This document shows, one piece after another, positions 9,094-17,456 of a DNA stretch of 64,000 nt. The stretch lies in contig JBCCWS010000002.1 in the NCBI GenBank assembly GCA_039193195.1, forward strand, positions 372,001-436,000, written 5' to 3'. The notes beneath the pieces are model-generated. The model made no database searches. It worked only from the letters and a program-made list of their open reading frames with translations, and was not told the DNA's origin. Source of the stretch: Pseudomonadota bacterium (lineage in GTDB: Bacteria; Pseudomonadota; Gammaproteobacteria; Steroidobacterales; JBCBZW01). The position numbers and the translations under genes were made by a program. Position 1 is the stretch's first letter. Each line of letters opens with the position of its first letter.

Positions 9094-10380
9094 TCACGCT
9101 TGCCACGTCCACAGGTGCTGGCACGCCACGCTGCGAGCGGGAGCAAGCGGAGCTAGGCAACGAGCCACGTCGTGCGCCGTCGGGCGTTCCTGCGTGCCCA
9201 GTATCCCATGGAGGTTGCGCATGAGTCCCGCGTCGGCGGCGGGCACACAATCGTTCAGGCCCATGCCTCGCAGCATCACGTACTGTGCGGTCCAGTCGCC
9301 TATCCCCTTTTGAGCGAGTAGCCCATCGTAAGCTTCGCATGCAGGTGCACTGCCGAGCGCACGAAGGCGCAGCTGACCCTGCACGATAGCGCCCGAGAGG
9401 TCCACTACCCAGCGGGCCTTGCTGCGCGAGAAGCGTCGCCCCTGAAGCGTCTTCGGATCGAGTTGCGCCACCTGCGCCGGCGTTGGGTGAGGAAGCAGCT
9501 TGTTGTCGCTGCTGGCGAGTCCTGGTTGTGCCAAACGAATCAATTCGGCACGCAGCTGTGCGGCAAAGGTGAGGTTGACCTGCTGGCCGAGGATGGCCCA
9601 GATCAGCGCTTCGTACTCACTGCCCATCAGCGGCACGCGGAGCCCTGGCTGGTGCGCGAGCAGTGGCGCGAACCAGGCGCATTGAGGATCGCGTGCTCGC
9701 GCGCGCAGGGTGGGTAGGTGAGACTCGAAGCCCAGGAGCCGTCGCGTGATGGCGTGGGCCGTCAGGCACAGCGCCGGGGAACAGGGGGTGCCCGAGCGGG
9801 AGGTGATGCACAGGTGGGCCTCGCGTCCACTCACGCTAAGGTGCAACACTCCCGCTTCCCTCGTGTCGGCGCTTTGGAAGCCACGCTCCAGGCTGAGCGC
9901 GTGGCCGTCGGCCTGCAGCACGCGTTCACTTGCCGCACTGGGATCGCGGCCCATCAAATGGCGTATGGGCACCGTCGCGAAACCCGCCGGTAGGCGCAGG
10001 ATGAGTGCGCGCATTGGTCGGCGCTGTATGCGGCCATTGGCCAGTTCACGATACGCGGACGGCGTGAGTCCGTGGGCATGGAGAAACTGCTGCGTGTAGT
10101 TCCGTTCGCTCGAGAAGCCCGCGTCACTGCCCGCGGCGCTTGTACTGACGCCGGCTGCCAGGGACGCGCGCGCCGACTCTACGCGAGCTCGATCCACTAG
10201 CGTCCGGGCGCTCAGGTGGTAGTGCTCGCGGCAGAGCTGATCGAGGCGGGCCTGGCTGACCCGCGCGAGTGCGGCGAATGCCCGCATGTCTGCTAGCGTC
10301 GCTGGCTGCGCGCGCAGCGCGGTGACGGCCTCACGCAAGGCAGTGATGTCAGCATCAGAAGATGGTGGTGCGCAGGTCAT
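9094..10380 (-). CDS. alkA: AraC-type HTH + AlkA-type DNA-3-methyladenine glycosylase II
   Basis: This 428-residue protein starts at ATG 10380; a longer ORF to 10518 has no conserved residues. Residues about 15-110 are an AraC-type DNA-binding domain ending with GFSSERNYTQQF and LTPSAYREL. Residues about 115-190 match the AlkA N-domain. The C-terminal part is the HhH-GPD glycosylase fold, with GSEYEALIWAILGQQVN, KGIGDWTAQYVMLRG (hairpin) and a catalytic Asp in VPAADAGL. AlkA excises alkylated bases to start base-excision repair. Many proteobacterial relatives carry an N-terminal Cys4 methyl-acceptor (Ada) domain before the HTH. That domain is absent here: the protein begins almost directly with the HTH and shows no zinc-cysteine motif. 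A complete Ada is encoded separately at 23188-24255. Confidence 0.88.
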   Translation of the reverse strand: MTCAPPSSDADITALREAVTALRAQPATLADMRAFAALARVSQARLDQLCREHYHLSARTLVDRARVESARASLAAGVSTSAAGSDAGFSSERNYTQQFLHAHGLTPSAYRELANGRIQRRPMRALILRLPAGFATVPIRHLMGRDPSAASERVLQADGHALSLERGFQSADTREAGVLHLSVSGREAHLCITSRSGTPCSPALCLTAHAITRRLLGFESHLPTLRARARDPQCAWFAPLLAHQPGLRVPLMGSEYEALIWAILGQQVNLTFAAQLRAELIRLAQPGLASSDNKLLPHPTPAQVAQLDPKTLQGRRFSRSKARWVVDLSGAIVQGQLRLRALGSAPACEAYDGLLAQKGIGDWTAQYVMLRGMGLNDCVPAADAGLMRNLHGILGTQERPTAHDVARCLAPLAPARSVACQHLWTWQA

Positions 10381-10421
10381 GGGACGAGTGTAGGCCGCGC
10401 GCTTGCGGTGTGTTCGAGGGC

Positions 10422-11138
10422 CTAGGCGGCCTCGTGCACCACGATCGAAAGCGAGTCCGGACCGGTGAAGCTGAAGGCCATCTCCGCGCCAGCGGGAGGC
10501 GTGGACAGGGTTTTCCATGGGATGTCCACGTCGTCAAGCAGCATCGCGATACGCCCCGGCTCAGCGCAAGCGAAGCGCAGGGCGCGACGAGGCAGCACGG
10601 AGGCATCGTGCAGGCCGATGGTCACGTCTTCGGCGGCCAGATGTGCGTGTTCGTAGGGGCTTTCCCGAAGCCCCGAGGAGCGCAGGCCTATCGCTTCCCA
10701 GTAGCGAAGCTCGCGCGTCACATCGGCACACGGGACCATCAGTTCCACGAAGCGCCCGAGGTGGGACACATCGAGCGTGTCGAAGGGAGCGGGCGAGTAG
10801 GTGCGTGCCTCGAGGAGCGTGATCATCTGCCCGGCGGGGGTCACAAATCCGGCCTCGTTGAACTGGTCGTCGCCGGTCTTGGCGAAGGCGAATTCGATCC
10901 CTTGATCCGCCAGGCGCGGCAGTTTCGTGCGCAACGACTGGAGCACGAAGGTGACCGCAGGTGAATCGAATTCGTAGGCGTGCAGGCCGATGACAGCACG
11001 ACCGTCCGACACGACGGCGTAGGGGTGTGACCAGGTCTCGCCCACGCTCAGCTGGCGAAAGCCTAGGCGCTCGTAGTGGCGCACGGCGGCGAGCACATCC
11101 CGTGCGTGTACGCTGAACTCGAGGAAGCGACCGATCAT
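10422..11138 (-). CDS. VOC-superfamily (glyoxalase/dioxygenase-like) protein, two-module
   Basis: This 238-residue protein contains two paired beta-alpha-beta-beta-beta modules typical of the vicinal oxygen chelate superfamily. The first begins FLEFSVHARDVLAAVRHYERLGF, the second GRFVELMVPCADVTRELRYWEAIGL. Start ATG 11138 has GGAG about seven bases upstream; a TTG at 11156 is less likely. The family covers glyoxalase I, extradiol dioxygenases and antibiotic-binding proteins, and nothing visible here fixes which. Same strand as the alkA-like gene, 41 bases before it. Confidence 0.75.
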   Translation of the reverse strand: MIGRFLEFSVHARDVLAAVRHYERLGFRQLSVGETWSHPYAVVSDGRAVIGLHAYEFDSPAVTFVLQSLRTKLPRLADQGIEFAFAKTGDDQFNEAGFVTPAGQMITLLEARTYSPAPFDTLDVSHLGRFVELMVPCADVTRELRYWEAIGLRSSGLRESPYEHAHLAAEDVTIGLHDASVLPRRALRFACAEPGRIAMLLDDVDIPWKTLSTPPAGAEMAFSFTGPDSLSIVVHEAA

Positions 11139-11192
11139 CTCAGGCTCCGACAGCAAGCGGCGATGCGCGCCCCGTCGGTCAGTCGGTCCCGC

Positions 11193-12293
11193 CTAGCGCG
11201 CAGCACCCATGGCGAGCGCACGTTTAACCGTGTTCTCGTCCTTGTAAGGCGTTTGGCTGGGCGTGACTTCCGGCCACCCACTGGCGTGGCGCACGACCAG
11301 ATCATACAACGCCTCGATGTGGTCATCGCGATCGTTAAGTGCAGGCACGTAGGAGAACTCTCCGCCGCCCGCTTCCTGGAAGATGTCACGATTCTCCAGC
11401 TGGATCTCCTCCAGTGTTTCCACACAGTCGGCAGAGAAGCCCGGGCAGACCACGTCCACCCGCTTAGTGCCGGCCTTGCCCAACTCCTCCATGGTGGCGG
11501 CCGTGTAGGGCTGCAGCCACTCGGCGGGGCCGAGGCGGGACTGGAAGGTCACGCGGAAGCTGCCCTCGGCGAGTTGCAGCCGATCTGCTACCAAGCGAGC
11601 GGTCTTCAGGCAGTGGCAATAGTAGGGATCGCCAGCGAGCATGCTCTGTCGCGGGATGCCGTGGAAGGAGAAGACCAGCACATCTCCACGACCGTTCGCT
11701 TGCCAGTGCTCTCGCAGGCTCGTGGCGACGGCCTCAATGTAGGCCGCGTCGTCGTGGTAGCTGTTGACGAAGCGAAACTGAGGCACCCAGCGCTGGCCGT
11801 TCAGTACGCGGGTCACCTCGTCGAAGGTGGAGGCGGTAATGGCCGAGCCGTACTGCGGGTAGAGGGGCAGCACCAGCAGGCGCCGTACGCCACCAGCGAG
11901 CATCTGCTTCATGGCCGATTCGATCGACGGATTGCCGTAGCGCATGCCCAAGGCGACGAGTGGTGGATTCTCGAAGCGCTCGTCCATCATCACTTGCAGC
12001 GCGTCGCGCTGGCGCTTGCAGATGGCGAGCAGCGGCGAGCCCTCGTCAGTCCACACGGAGGCGTAGGCCTCGGCTGACCTGGCCGGACGCGTGCGCAGGA
12101 TGATCAGGTTCAGGACCAGCCACCAGATCGGGCGCGGGAGCTCGATCACGCGTGGATCTGACAGGAACTCCTTCAAATAGCGGCGAAGTGCTTTCGGCGT
12201 GGGCGCATCGGGCGTGCCAAGATTGCTCAATAGGATACCGAGGCGGTCAGAACTGCCGTGGTCGAACTGGCGTTGGCCGGCGAATCGGGGCAT
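11193..12293 (-). CDS. hemH: Ferrochelatase
   Basis: HemH inserts ferrous iron into protoporphyrin IX, the last step of protoheme synthesis. The 366-residue frame from ATG 12293 shows LLSNLGTPDAPTPKALRRYLKEFLSDPRVIELP at the N-terminus. It then shows YGNPSIESAM, LPLYPQYGSAI (with the family His/Tyr region), FSFHGIP (active-site His) and CPGFSADCVETLEEI with the catalytic Glu. Length and motif order match bacterial ferrochelatases. An upstream ATG at 12344 adds 17 residues that do not resemble the family. Its promoter region would be shared with nothing obvious. Confidence 0.95.
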   Translation of the reverse strand: MPRFAGQRQFDHGSSDRLGILLSNLGTPDAPTPKALRRYLKEFLSDPRVIELPRPIWWLVLNLIILRTRPARSAEAYASVWTDEGSPLLAICKRQRDALQVMMDERFENPPLVALGMRYGNPSIESAMKQMLAGGVRRLLVLPLYPQYGSAITASTFDEVTRVLNGQRWVPQFRFVNSYHDDAAYIEAVATSLREHWQANGRGDVLVFSFHGIPRQSMLAGDPYYCHCLKTARLVADRLQLAEGSFRVTFQSRLGPAEWLQPYTAATMEELGKAGTKRVDVVCPGFSADCVETLEEIQLENRDIFQEAGGGEFSYVPALNDRDDHIEALYDLVVRHASGWPEVTPSQTPYKDENTVKRALAMGAAR

Positions 12294-12455
12294 GAAGCGG
12301 GGATGACCTCGCGAGGGACTGAACAGAACGATACCGCAACGCACGCTAGCTCGCGCGTGACGCGTGACTCACCTCGAGGTTTCGCTCGCGGCAAGCGTTT
12401 CGGATTCGTCCCAGGCGACCCCTCGTTGGATCCTAAGCAGTTGTCTCAGCGACAA

Positions 12456-14138
12456 TTATTGCTGTTTTTCAAACTCACCCGAATCGAGGCGGCGAATGTA
12501 GTTGCGGTAAGCAGCAATAGCCTGGTGGCCGAACAGCCACATGATCGGCAGGTTGGCTACCAGCATGACTCCCATGCCGATGCCGGTGAGGTTGTCGAGC
12601 TCGGTGCTGGTGCGGATGAAGCCCAAGGTGGCCACGACGATCAGTGCACAGTAGGCGACCTTGTAGGGCAGGACTGCTCGTTGGCCGGCGAGGTACACGA
12701 TGCCCTGCTCGCCGTAGTAACTCCAAGACACCATGGTGGAGATGGCGAACAGCCAGGCGGCGAAGGTCACCAACCACTGGCCAAGGCCCGGGGCCACGCT
12801 GTCGAAGGCCTGCGCCGTTAGGGTAGCGCCCGTGTAGTCGAGGTAGATTCCGGCGTTCTGAACCTGTGGCACGACCCCGCTCGTGAACTCCCCCCAGACT
12901 AGCGTCGCCTCTCCGGACGCCCCGAACTCGACGTGTCCGTACAGTCGGTGCAGCGCGTTGCCAGAAGCTGGATTTGCGTCCGCCTGATAGATGAGGAAGA
13001 CGTCGTCCGCCGTACTCCAGGCACGCCCGTCCACACGGGCCGGAGCCGCCATCGTCTCCACGGTCCACATGGACGCGGAGACGGGCAACACTGTTGGTGC
13101 CGTCTCAAAGTAGGCACCCGGCGGCCGGTTCCACACGCCTGTGCTGAGGATGATCAGCGCGGTAAAGGTGCACACCACCACCGTATCGACGAAGGGCTCG
13201 AGGCCCGCGACCACCCCCTCGCGAACGGGTTCGTGGGTCCTCGCCGCTGCGTGCACGATGGGCGACGTGCCCTGGCCCGCCTCGTTTGAGAATTGCGCGC
13301 GCTTCATGCCGAAGAGGAACGCGCTGGCGACGCTACCGCCGATGAATGCGCCCTGCGCGTCGGCGGGCGAAAACGCTGACGTCACGATGAGGATCAGCAT
13401 CTGGGGGATAGCCCCTGCGTTGCTGAGGAGCACGAAGCTGCCTGCGAGCAGGTAGAGAGCCACCATCGCCGGTACCAGCTTGGAGGTGACGGCGCCGATG
13501 CGGCTGATGCCGCCGATGATCACCGAACCCACGATGAGCGCGAGCACGATGCCCGTGATCACGCTGGGCACTCCGAAGTAGCTTTCCGTGAGGTCACCCA
13601 CGCTCCAAGCCTGGAACATGTTGCCACCGGTGGTGGTGGCGATTAGCAGGGTGATGCACAGGAGCACGCCCACGGCCTTGCCGAAGCCGGCGAGGTCGGC
13701 GCGCTTGGCGGCGAAGCCCTTGCGGGCCACCCACATGGGGCCTCCGTGGGGATTGCGGGGGTCGTCGACGTTGCGGTAGAGCATCGCCAGGGTCACTTCC
13801 GTGAGCTTGGTGGCCATGCCGACAAGACCCACGAGCCACATCCAAAACACGGCCCCCGGGCCGCCGAGCGAAATTGCGAGCGCGACGCCGCCGATGTTGC
13901 CAAGGCCCACCGTGCCCGACAGGGCGGCCGTCATTGCCTGGAAGTGGCTGACCGCCCCGGGCGCGTCGCTGGCGTCGTAGCGTCCGCGCAGGAGCTCGGT
14001 GCCGTGGGAGAGGGCGCGAAATTGGGAGAAGCGGCTCCACAGGGTGAACAACACGCCGGTGCCGAGCAGGGCGAACAGCACGATCTCATGCCACAGCACC
14101 GCGTTGATCGCGGCCATGAAATCGTTCAGTTGCTGCAT
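12456..14138 (-). CDS. Sodium:alanine symporter (AGCS family) with a large periplasmic insertion
   Basis: This 560-residue multi-pass inner-membrane transporter takes up alanine or glycine with a cation. Family motifs include AALSGTVGLGNIGGVALAISLGGPGAVFWMW near residue 75, NEAGQGTSPIVHAAA near 280 and a C-terminal SWSYYGEQGIVYL. Between the helix ending TALIILSTGVWN and the next helix GLGQWLVTFAAWLF lies about 110 residues with no membrane segment (about 335-440). They are rich in Thr, Asp and Tyr and look like a folded beta-rich extracytoplasmic module. Classic AGCS proteins of about 450-480 residues have only a short loop here. I took ATG 14138; ATG 14165 adds nine residues. Confidence 0.92.
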   Translation of the reverse strand: MQQLNDFMAAINAVLWHEIVLFALLGTGVLFTLWSRFSQFRALSHGTELLRGRYDASDAPGAVSHFQAMTAALSGTVGLGNIGGVALAISLGGPGAVFWMWLVGLVGMATKLTEVTLAMLYRNVDDPRNPHGGPMWVARKGFAAKRADLAGFGKAVGVLLCITLLIATTTGGNMFQAWSVGDLTESYFGVPSVITGIVLALIVGSVIIGGISRIGAVTSKLVPAMVALYLLAGSFVLLSNAGAIPQMLILIVTSAFSPADAQGAFIGGSVASAFLFGMKRAQFSNEAGQGTSPIVHAAARTHEPVREGVVAGLEPFVDTVVVCTFTALIILSTGVWNRPPGAYFETAPTVLPVSASMWTVETMAAPARVDGRAWSTADDVFLIYQADANPASGNALHRLYGHVEFGASGEATLVWGEFTSGVVPQVQNAGIYLDYTGATLTAQAFDSVAPGLGQWLVTFAAWLFAISTMVSWSYYGEQGIVYLAGQRAVLPYKVAYCALIVVATLGFIRTSTELDNLTGIGMGVMLVANLPIMWLFGHQAIAAYRNYIRRLDSGEFEKQQ

Positions 14139-14300
14139 CGAGTGTTCGGCACCTAGGGGCCCCATGCCCGCATCGCGCCCATGATCGCGAGCCCCCGGCA
14201 GCGGTGCAAGCAGCGCACGTCCCTGCTAGGCTCGCCGGCCCGGTGAGCGTCGCCGGGTCGCGCCGACTGCTGGCGCGATCAGCTGATCAGCGAGTCCGCT

Positions 14301-15698
14301 ATGAGCGCCCCGACACCATCTTCTTCCCGTCGTCTGACCCGCGAATTGAGCGCCATGCTGCACCTGGCGGCGCCGATCATCGTCAACAACCTGGCGACCA
14401 CCGGTATGGGGTTCTTCGACACGGTGATGTCCGGCCGCCTGGGCGCAACCACGCTCGCCGCCGTGGCGGTGGGCCACGCGCTCTACATGATGCCGTACCT
14501 CCTTGGCCTCGGCCTGCTGATGGCGGTCAACCCGCTCACGGCGCATCGCGTCGGGGCTGGCGAGCGGGGCCGCGTGGGGCGCCTGTTTCGCCAGGCCTTA
14601 TGGTTGGCGCTGGCGCTAGCCGTCGTGCTCCTGTTGACGCTCCAGTGGAGTGATGAGTTTCTCCGTTGGATCGGTATCGACGAGGCGGTTCTGCCGGAAA
14701 CGGCGGGTTACATCGGTGCTATCGCCTGGGGCTTGCCCGCCCTGTTCGCCTTTCTCACCTTGCGCTACACGAGCGAGGGCATCGGTCATACGGCACCTAT
14801 CCTGCTAACGGCAGTGATAGGTTTTGCGATCAATCTGCTAGGGAACTACGTGCTCATGTTCGGGCACTTCGGTTTGCCGGCGCTCGGTGCGGTGGGCTGT
14901 GGACTGGCCTCGGCGTTTGCGCATTGGAGCATGCTGGTCGTGCTTTTCGTCTACGTGCTGGTGCGGCGACGGGTCTACGCGCGCCTGAATCTCTTCTCTC
15001 GCTTCGAGTGGCCGCGCCTGGATCGCCTACGCGAGATCGTGGGCCTGGGGCTGCCGATCGGGGGCTCGGTGCTCGCCGAGGCGAGCCTGTTCACCTGCGT
15101 TGGTCTGATGATGGGGACGCTGGGAGCCCACGTGGTTGGGGCGCATCAGATCGCGATCAATTACGCGGCGATGATGTTCATGCTGCCCCTATCGGTGCAC
15201 AACGCCGTGACCGTACGCGTGGGGCATGCACTCGGGGCGGGCCAAGCCGATGATGCGCGCTTTCGCGCGTGGCTAGGGGTGAGCCTGTGCGGCGCCTTTA
15301 TGGTGCTATCTGCCGTCGTGATGCTGATCTTCGGTGAGCAGATCGTTGGCTTTTACCTGCGCCCCGGTGAGGCGGAACAGGTGCGCACGGTGGCGATTAG
15401 CCTGCTCGGCATGGCGGCCCTGTTTCAGATTTCCGATGGTCTTCAGGTGGGTGCAGCGGGTGCTCTGCGCGGCTATAAGGACACGCGGATCCCGTTCCTC
15501 ATGAATCTCTTCTCGTACTGGGTGGTGGGTTTTCCCCTCGCGTACCTGCTCGGTATCGTACTCGAGCTGGGCCCACGTACGGTGTGGATTGGACTGGTCG
15601 TGGGGCTCACGGTGTGCGCGGTGCTGCTCAACTATCGACTTTGGCAGGTGAGCCGGCGCCCGTGGATGGCGACCGCGGCGACGCCCGCGCCATCGTGA
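14301..15698 (+). CDS. MATE-family multidrug/cation efflux transporter
   Basis: The 465-residue protein has about 12 predicted membrane helices and the two-fold repeat of MATE exporters. The first half begins HLAAPIIVNNLATTGMGFFDTVMSGRLG and the second REIVGLGLPIGGSVLAEASLFT. Conserved stretches ALYMMPYLLGLGLLMAVNPLTAHRVGAG and GAHQIAINYAAMMFMLPLS are present. Such proteins export cationic drugs and dyes using sodium or proton gradients; resemblance is to the NorM branch. The DUF429 gene starts within its stop codon (GTGA overlap at 15695), suggesting coupled translation. Confidence 0.93.
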   Translation: MSAPTPSSSRRLTRELSAMLHLAAPIIVNNLATTGMGFFDTVMSGRLGATTLAAVAVGHALYMMPYLLGLGLLMAVNPLTAHRVGAGERGRVGRLFRQALWLALALAVVLLLTLQWSDEFLRWIGIDEAVLPETAGYIGAIAWGLPALFAFLTLRYTSEGIGHTAPILLTAVIGFAINLLGNYVLMFGHFGLPALGAVGCGLASAFAHWSMLVVLFVYVLVRRRVYARLNLFSRFEWPRLDRLREIVGLGLPIGGSVLAEASLFTCVGLMMGTLGAHVVGAHQIAINYAAMMFMLPLSVHNAVTVRVGHALGAGQADDARFRAWLGVSLCGAFMVLSAVVMLIFGEQIVGFYLRPGEAEQVRTVAISLLGMAALFQISDGLQVGAAGALRGYKDTRIPFLMNLFSYWVVGFPLAYLLGIVLELGPRTVWIGLVVGLTVCAVLLNYRLWQVSRRPWMATAATPAPS

Positions 15699-16426
15699 CC
15701 CTGCCGACGCTCGAGCCGGCGATCGGCGTCGCGATTGGCGTAGATGGTTGCCGTTGCGGCTGGCTCGCGGTCAGCCTTTGCGATGATGGCGTGGCGAGCT
15801 GGGGCGTGTTTGCCGGCTTTGAGGAGGTGCTAGTTCGCTGGCCTGAAGGTCGAATACTCGTCGACATGCCTATCGGCTTGGCCGATGATGCGCCGCGCGC
15901 CGTAGAGCGCGAGGCGCGCCAGCGCCTCGGCCGTGGTCGTGCCTCCTCCGTCTTTGCTGTCCCTAGCCGAGCCGCCGTCTACGCGCCGAACTACGAAAGC
16001 GCCTGCGAGCGAAATCGCGAGCGCCTCGGTGTGGCGATCAGCAAACAGGCCTGGTACCTCACGCCGAAGATCCGCGAGTTGGATCGCTTGCTCGCTGATG
16101 ATCCGTCACGCCGCCAGCGCATCGTGGAGGCGCACCCAGAGCTGTGTTTCGCCGCGCTCGCGGCCGATGGTGTCGCCATGGCCCAGAGCAAGAAGACCGA
16201 TGCCGGCCAGGCGGAGCGCTACGCCGTCTTGACGCAACACCTGGCGACCGCTCACATCGTTCGAGAGGCGATACTGCGCTCCACGCGGCGGGCTGATGTG
16301 GCCCCAGACGATGTTGCTGACGCTCTCGTCCTGGCGGTCAGCGCCCGCATGGCTCTCACGAGAATTCCGGCGGATGCTGATGCCTGTGCGCATATGGTGT
16401 TTCCGACTAATCGCAGTGATCCGTAA
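15695..16426 (+). CDS. DUF429-domain protein (predicted RNase H-like fold nuclease)
   Basis: The ORF is open from 15584, but GTG 15695, overlapping the upstream TGA, gives a start just before the conserved GVAIGVDGCRCGWLAVSL. The 243-residue protein continues with ILVDMPIGLADD, REARQRLGRGRASSVFAVPSRAAVYA, KIRELDRLL and EAHPELCFAAL, the ordered motifs of DUF429. The conserved acidic residues in VDG, VDMPIG and EAHPE fit an RNase H-like nuclease fold, but no biochemical role is established to my knowledge. Its last 20 bases overlap the end of the convergent secreted-protein gene. Confidence 0.85.
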   Translation: MTLPTLEPAIGVAIGVDGCRCGWLAVSLCDDGVASWGVFAGFEEVLVRWPEGRILVDMPIGLADDAPRAVEREARQRLGRGRASSVFAVPSRAAVYAPNYESACERNRERLGVAISKQAWYLTPKIRELDRLLADDPSRRQRIVEAHPELCFAALAADGVAMAQSKKTDAGQAERYAVLTQHLATAHIVREAILRSTRRADVAPDDVADALVLAVSARMALTRIPADADACAHMVFPTNRSDP

Positions 16427-17351
16427 GTCCGCTGGGGCCTGGTGGTTGGAATAGGAGAGGACGCAGTACGCGGAAGTCGCCTAAGTTCACCAGGCCGTCT
16501 TCATTCAGGTCCAGTTCCGGGTCTGTGCCTGGGACCCCTGCGCGCAGCGCCATGACATCAGCCACATCCACCTCGCACGAGTCGTCGAAGTCCGGGTCGC
16601 AGCTGTTGCCGTACCCGTCGCCATCGGCGTCGATCTGCGCTGGATTGGCGACCAGCGTGCAGTTGTCCAGTGCATTCACGAGGCCATCACTATCGCTGTC
16701 CAGAGCATAGGGGTCGAGCGTTAGGGTCGCCGATGCTGCGGATGACACGGTGGCGTTGAATTCCGCCTCTCCCGATACGGCCACTTCGAGCTCGTAGGTG
16801 TAGCCCGGTTCGAGGGTCGTGACGTACGGGAGAGTATCGCCGAATCCTGTGTTGAAGCGGGCAGCACCGTTGCGCTTGAGGAGCACTTGCACGTAGTCCA
16901 GGGCGCCGGAGTTGGTGTTCCCTGTGAAAGAACCCGTTAGCTCGGCGCTAATCGCGCTGTCGACGGTAAAGGCGAGGAGGAAGCGGCTGCGGCTGAAGAT
17001 GCCCGGTGAGCCGTAGTCGGTGGAGACCGTCGTGACTTGACTGACGGTGGCGTGGATACGTCCCTCGTCGATGGTGCTGTACTGATCGACGGTCCAGTTG
17101 CCCACGTTGGTAGCGCCGTTGGATTGCTCATGGACGGGGTTGCCCTCGAGGGTGGCGTCGAAGGTGCCGTTCAGCGAGGTGCTTTCCTCGTAGTAGTCGG
17201 GACCGCCTGGAGGGCTGCCAAGGCCGGCTTCGTCAACAGAGACGAAGGATAGGCGATCCAGAGGCGTGATCTGAGCTGTCGCTTGGCTGGCGATCAAGGA
17301 AGCAGCCAGGGGGATGCAGACGCTGGTGAGTAGGGTGTTGGCGCGGAGCAT
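16407..17351 (-). CDS. Secreted protein with thrombospondin-3/dockerin-like calcium-binding C-terminus
   Basis: This 314-residue protein has a signal peptide (MLRANTLLTSVCIPLAASLIASQATAQ), starting at ATG 17351 with GGGAGA upstream. The middle part (about 30-210) is beta-rich and unrecognised. From about 220 the protein carries DSDSDGLVNALDNC and DADGDGYGNSCDPDFDD, which are thrombospondin type-3 calcium-binding repeats. A region with DVADVMALR and LDLNEDGLVNLGDFRVLRPL follows; it resembles paired EF-hand-like dockerin loops. It is probably an extracellular calcium-stabilised protein. The function is unknown. Confidence 0.7.
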   Translation of the reverse strand: MLRANTLLTSVCIPLAASLIASQATAQITPLDRLSFVSVDEAGLGSPPGGPDYYEESTSLNGTFDATLEGNPVHEQSNGATNVGNWTVDQYSTIDEGRIHATVSQVTTVSTDYGSPGIFSRSRFLLAFTVDSAISAELTGSFTGNTNSGALDYVQVLLKRNGAARFNTGFGDTLPYVTTLEPGYTYELEVAVSGEAEFNATVSSAASATLTLDPYALDSDSDGLVNALDNCTLVANPAQIDADGDGYGNSCDPDFDDSCEVDVADVMALRAGVPGTDPELDLNEDGLVNLGDFRVLRPLLFQPPGPSGLTDHCD

Positions 17352-17456
17352 GGTGCTCTCCCGATGTGGACTCACTCCGGAGTTCGCAACACGCGGGCTG
17401 AATCTGACCGAGCGCTACCCGGTCGGGTGGAGGGGCAGCGTCGCGCCGCTAAGGGG

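Noticed and set aside
11076-12077. 333-codon plus-strand ORF opposite hemH
   Set aside because: It lies antisense to a convincing ferrochelatase and has the His/Gly/Val-rich composition of a shadow frame.
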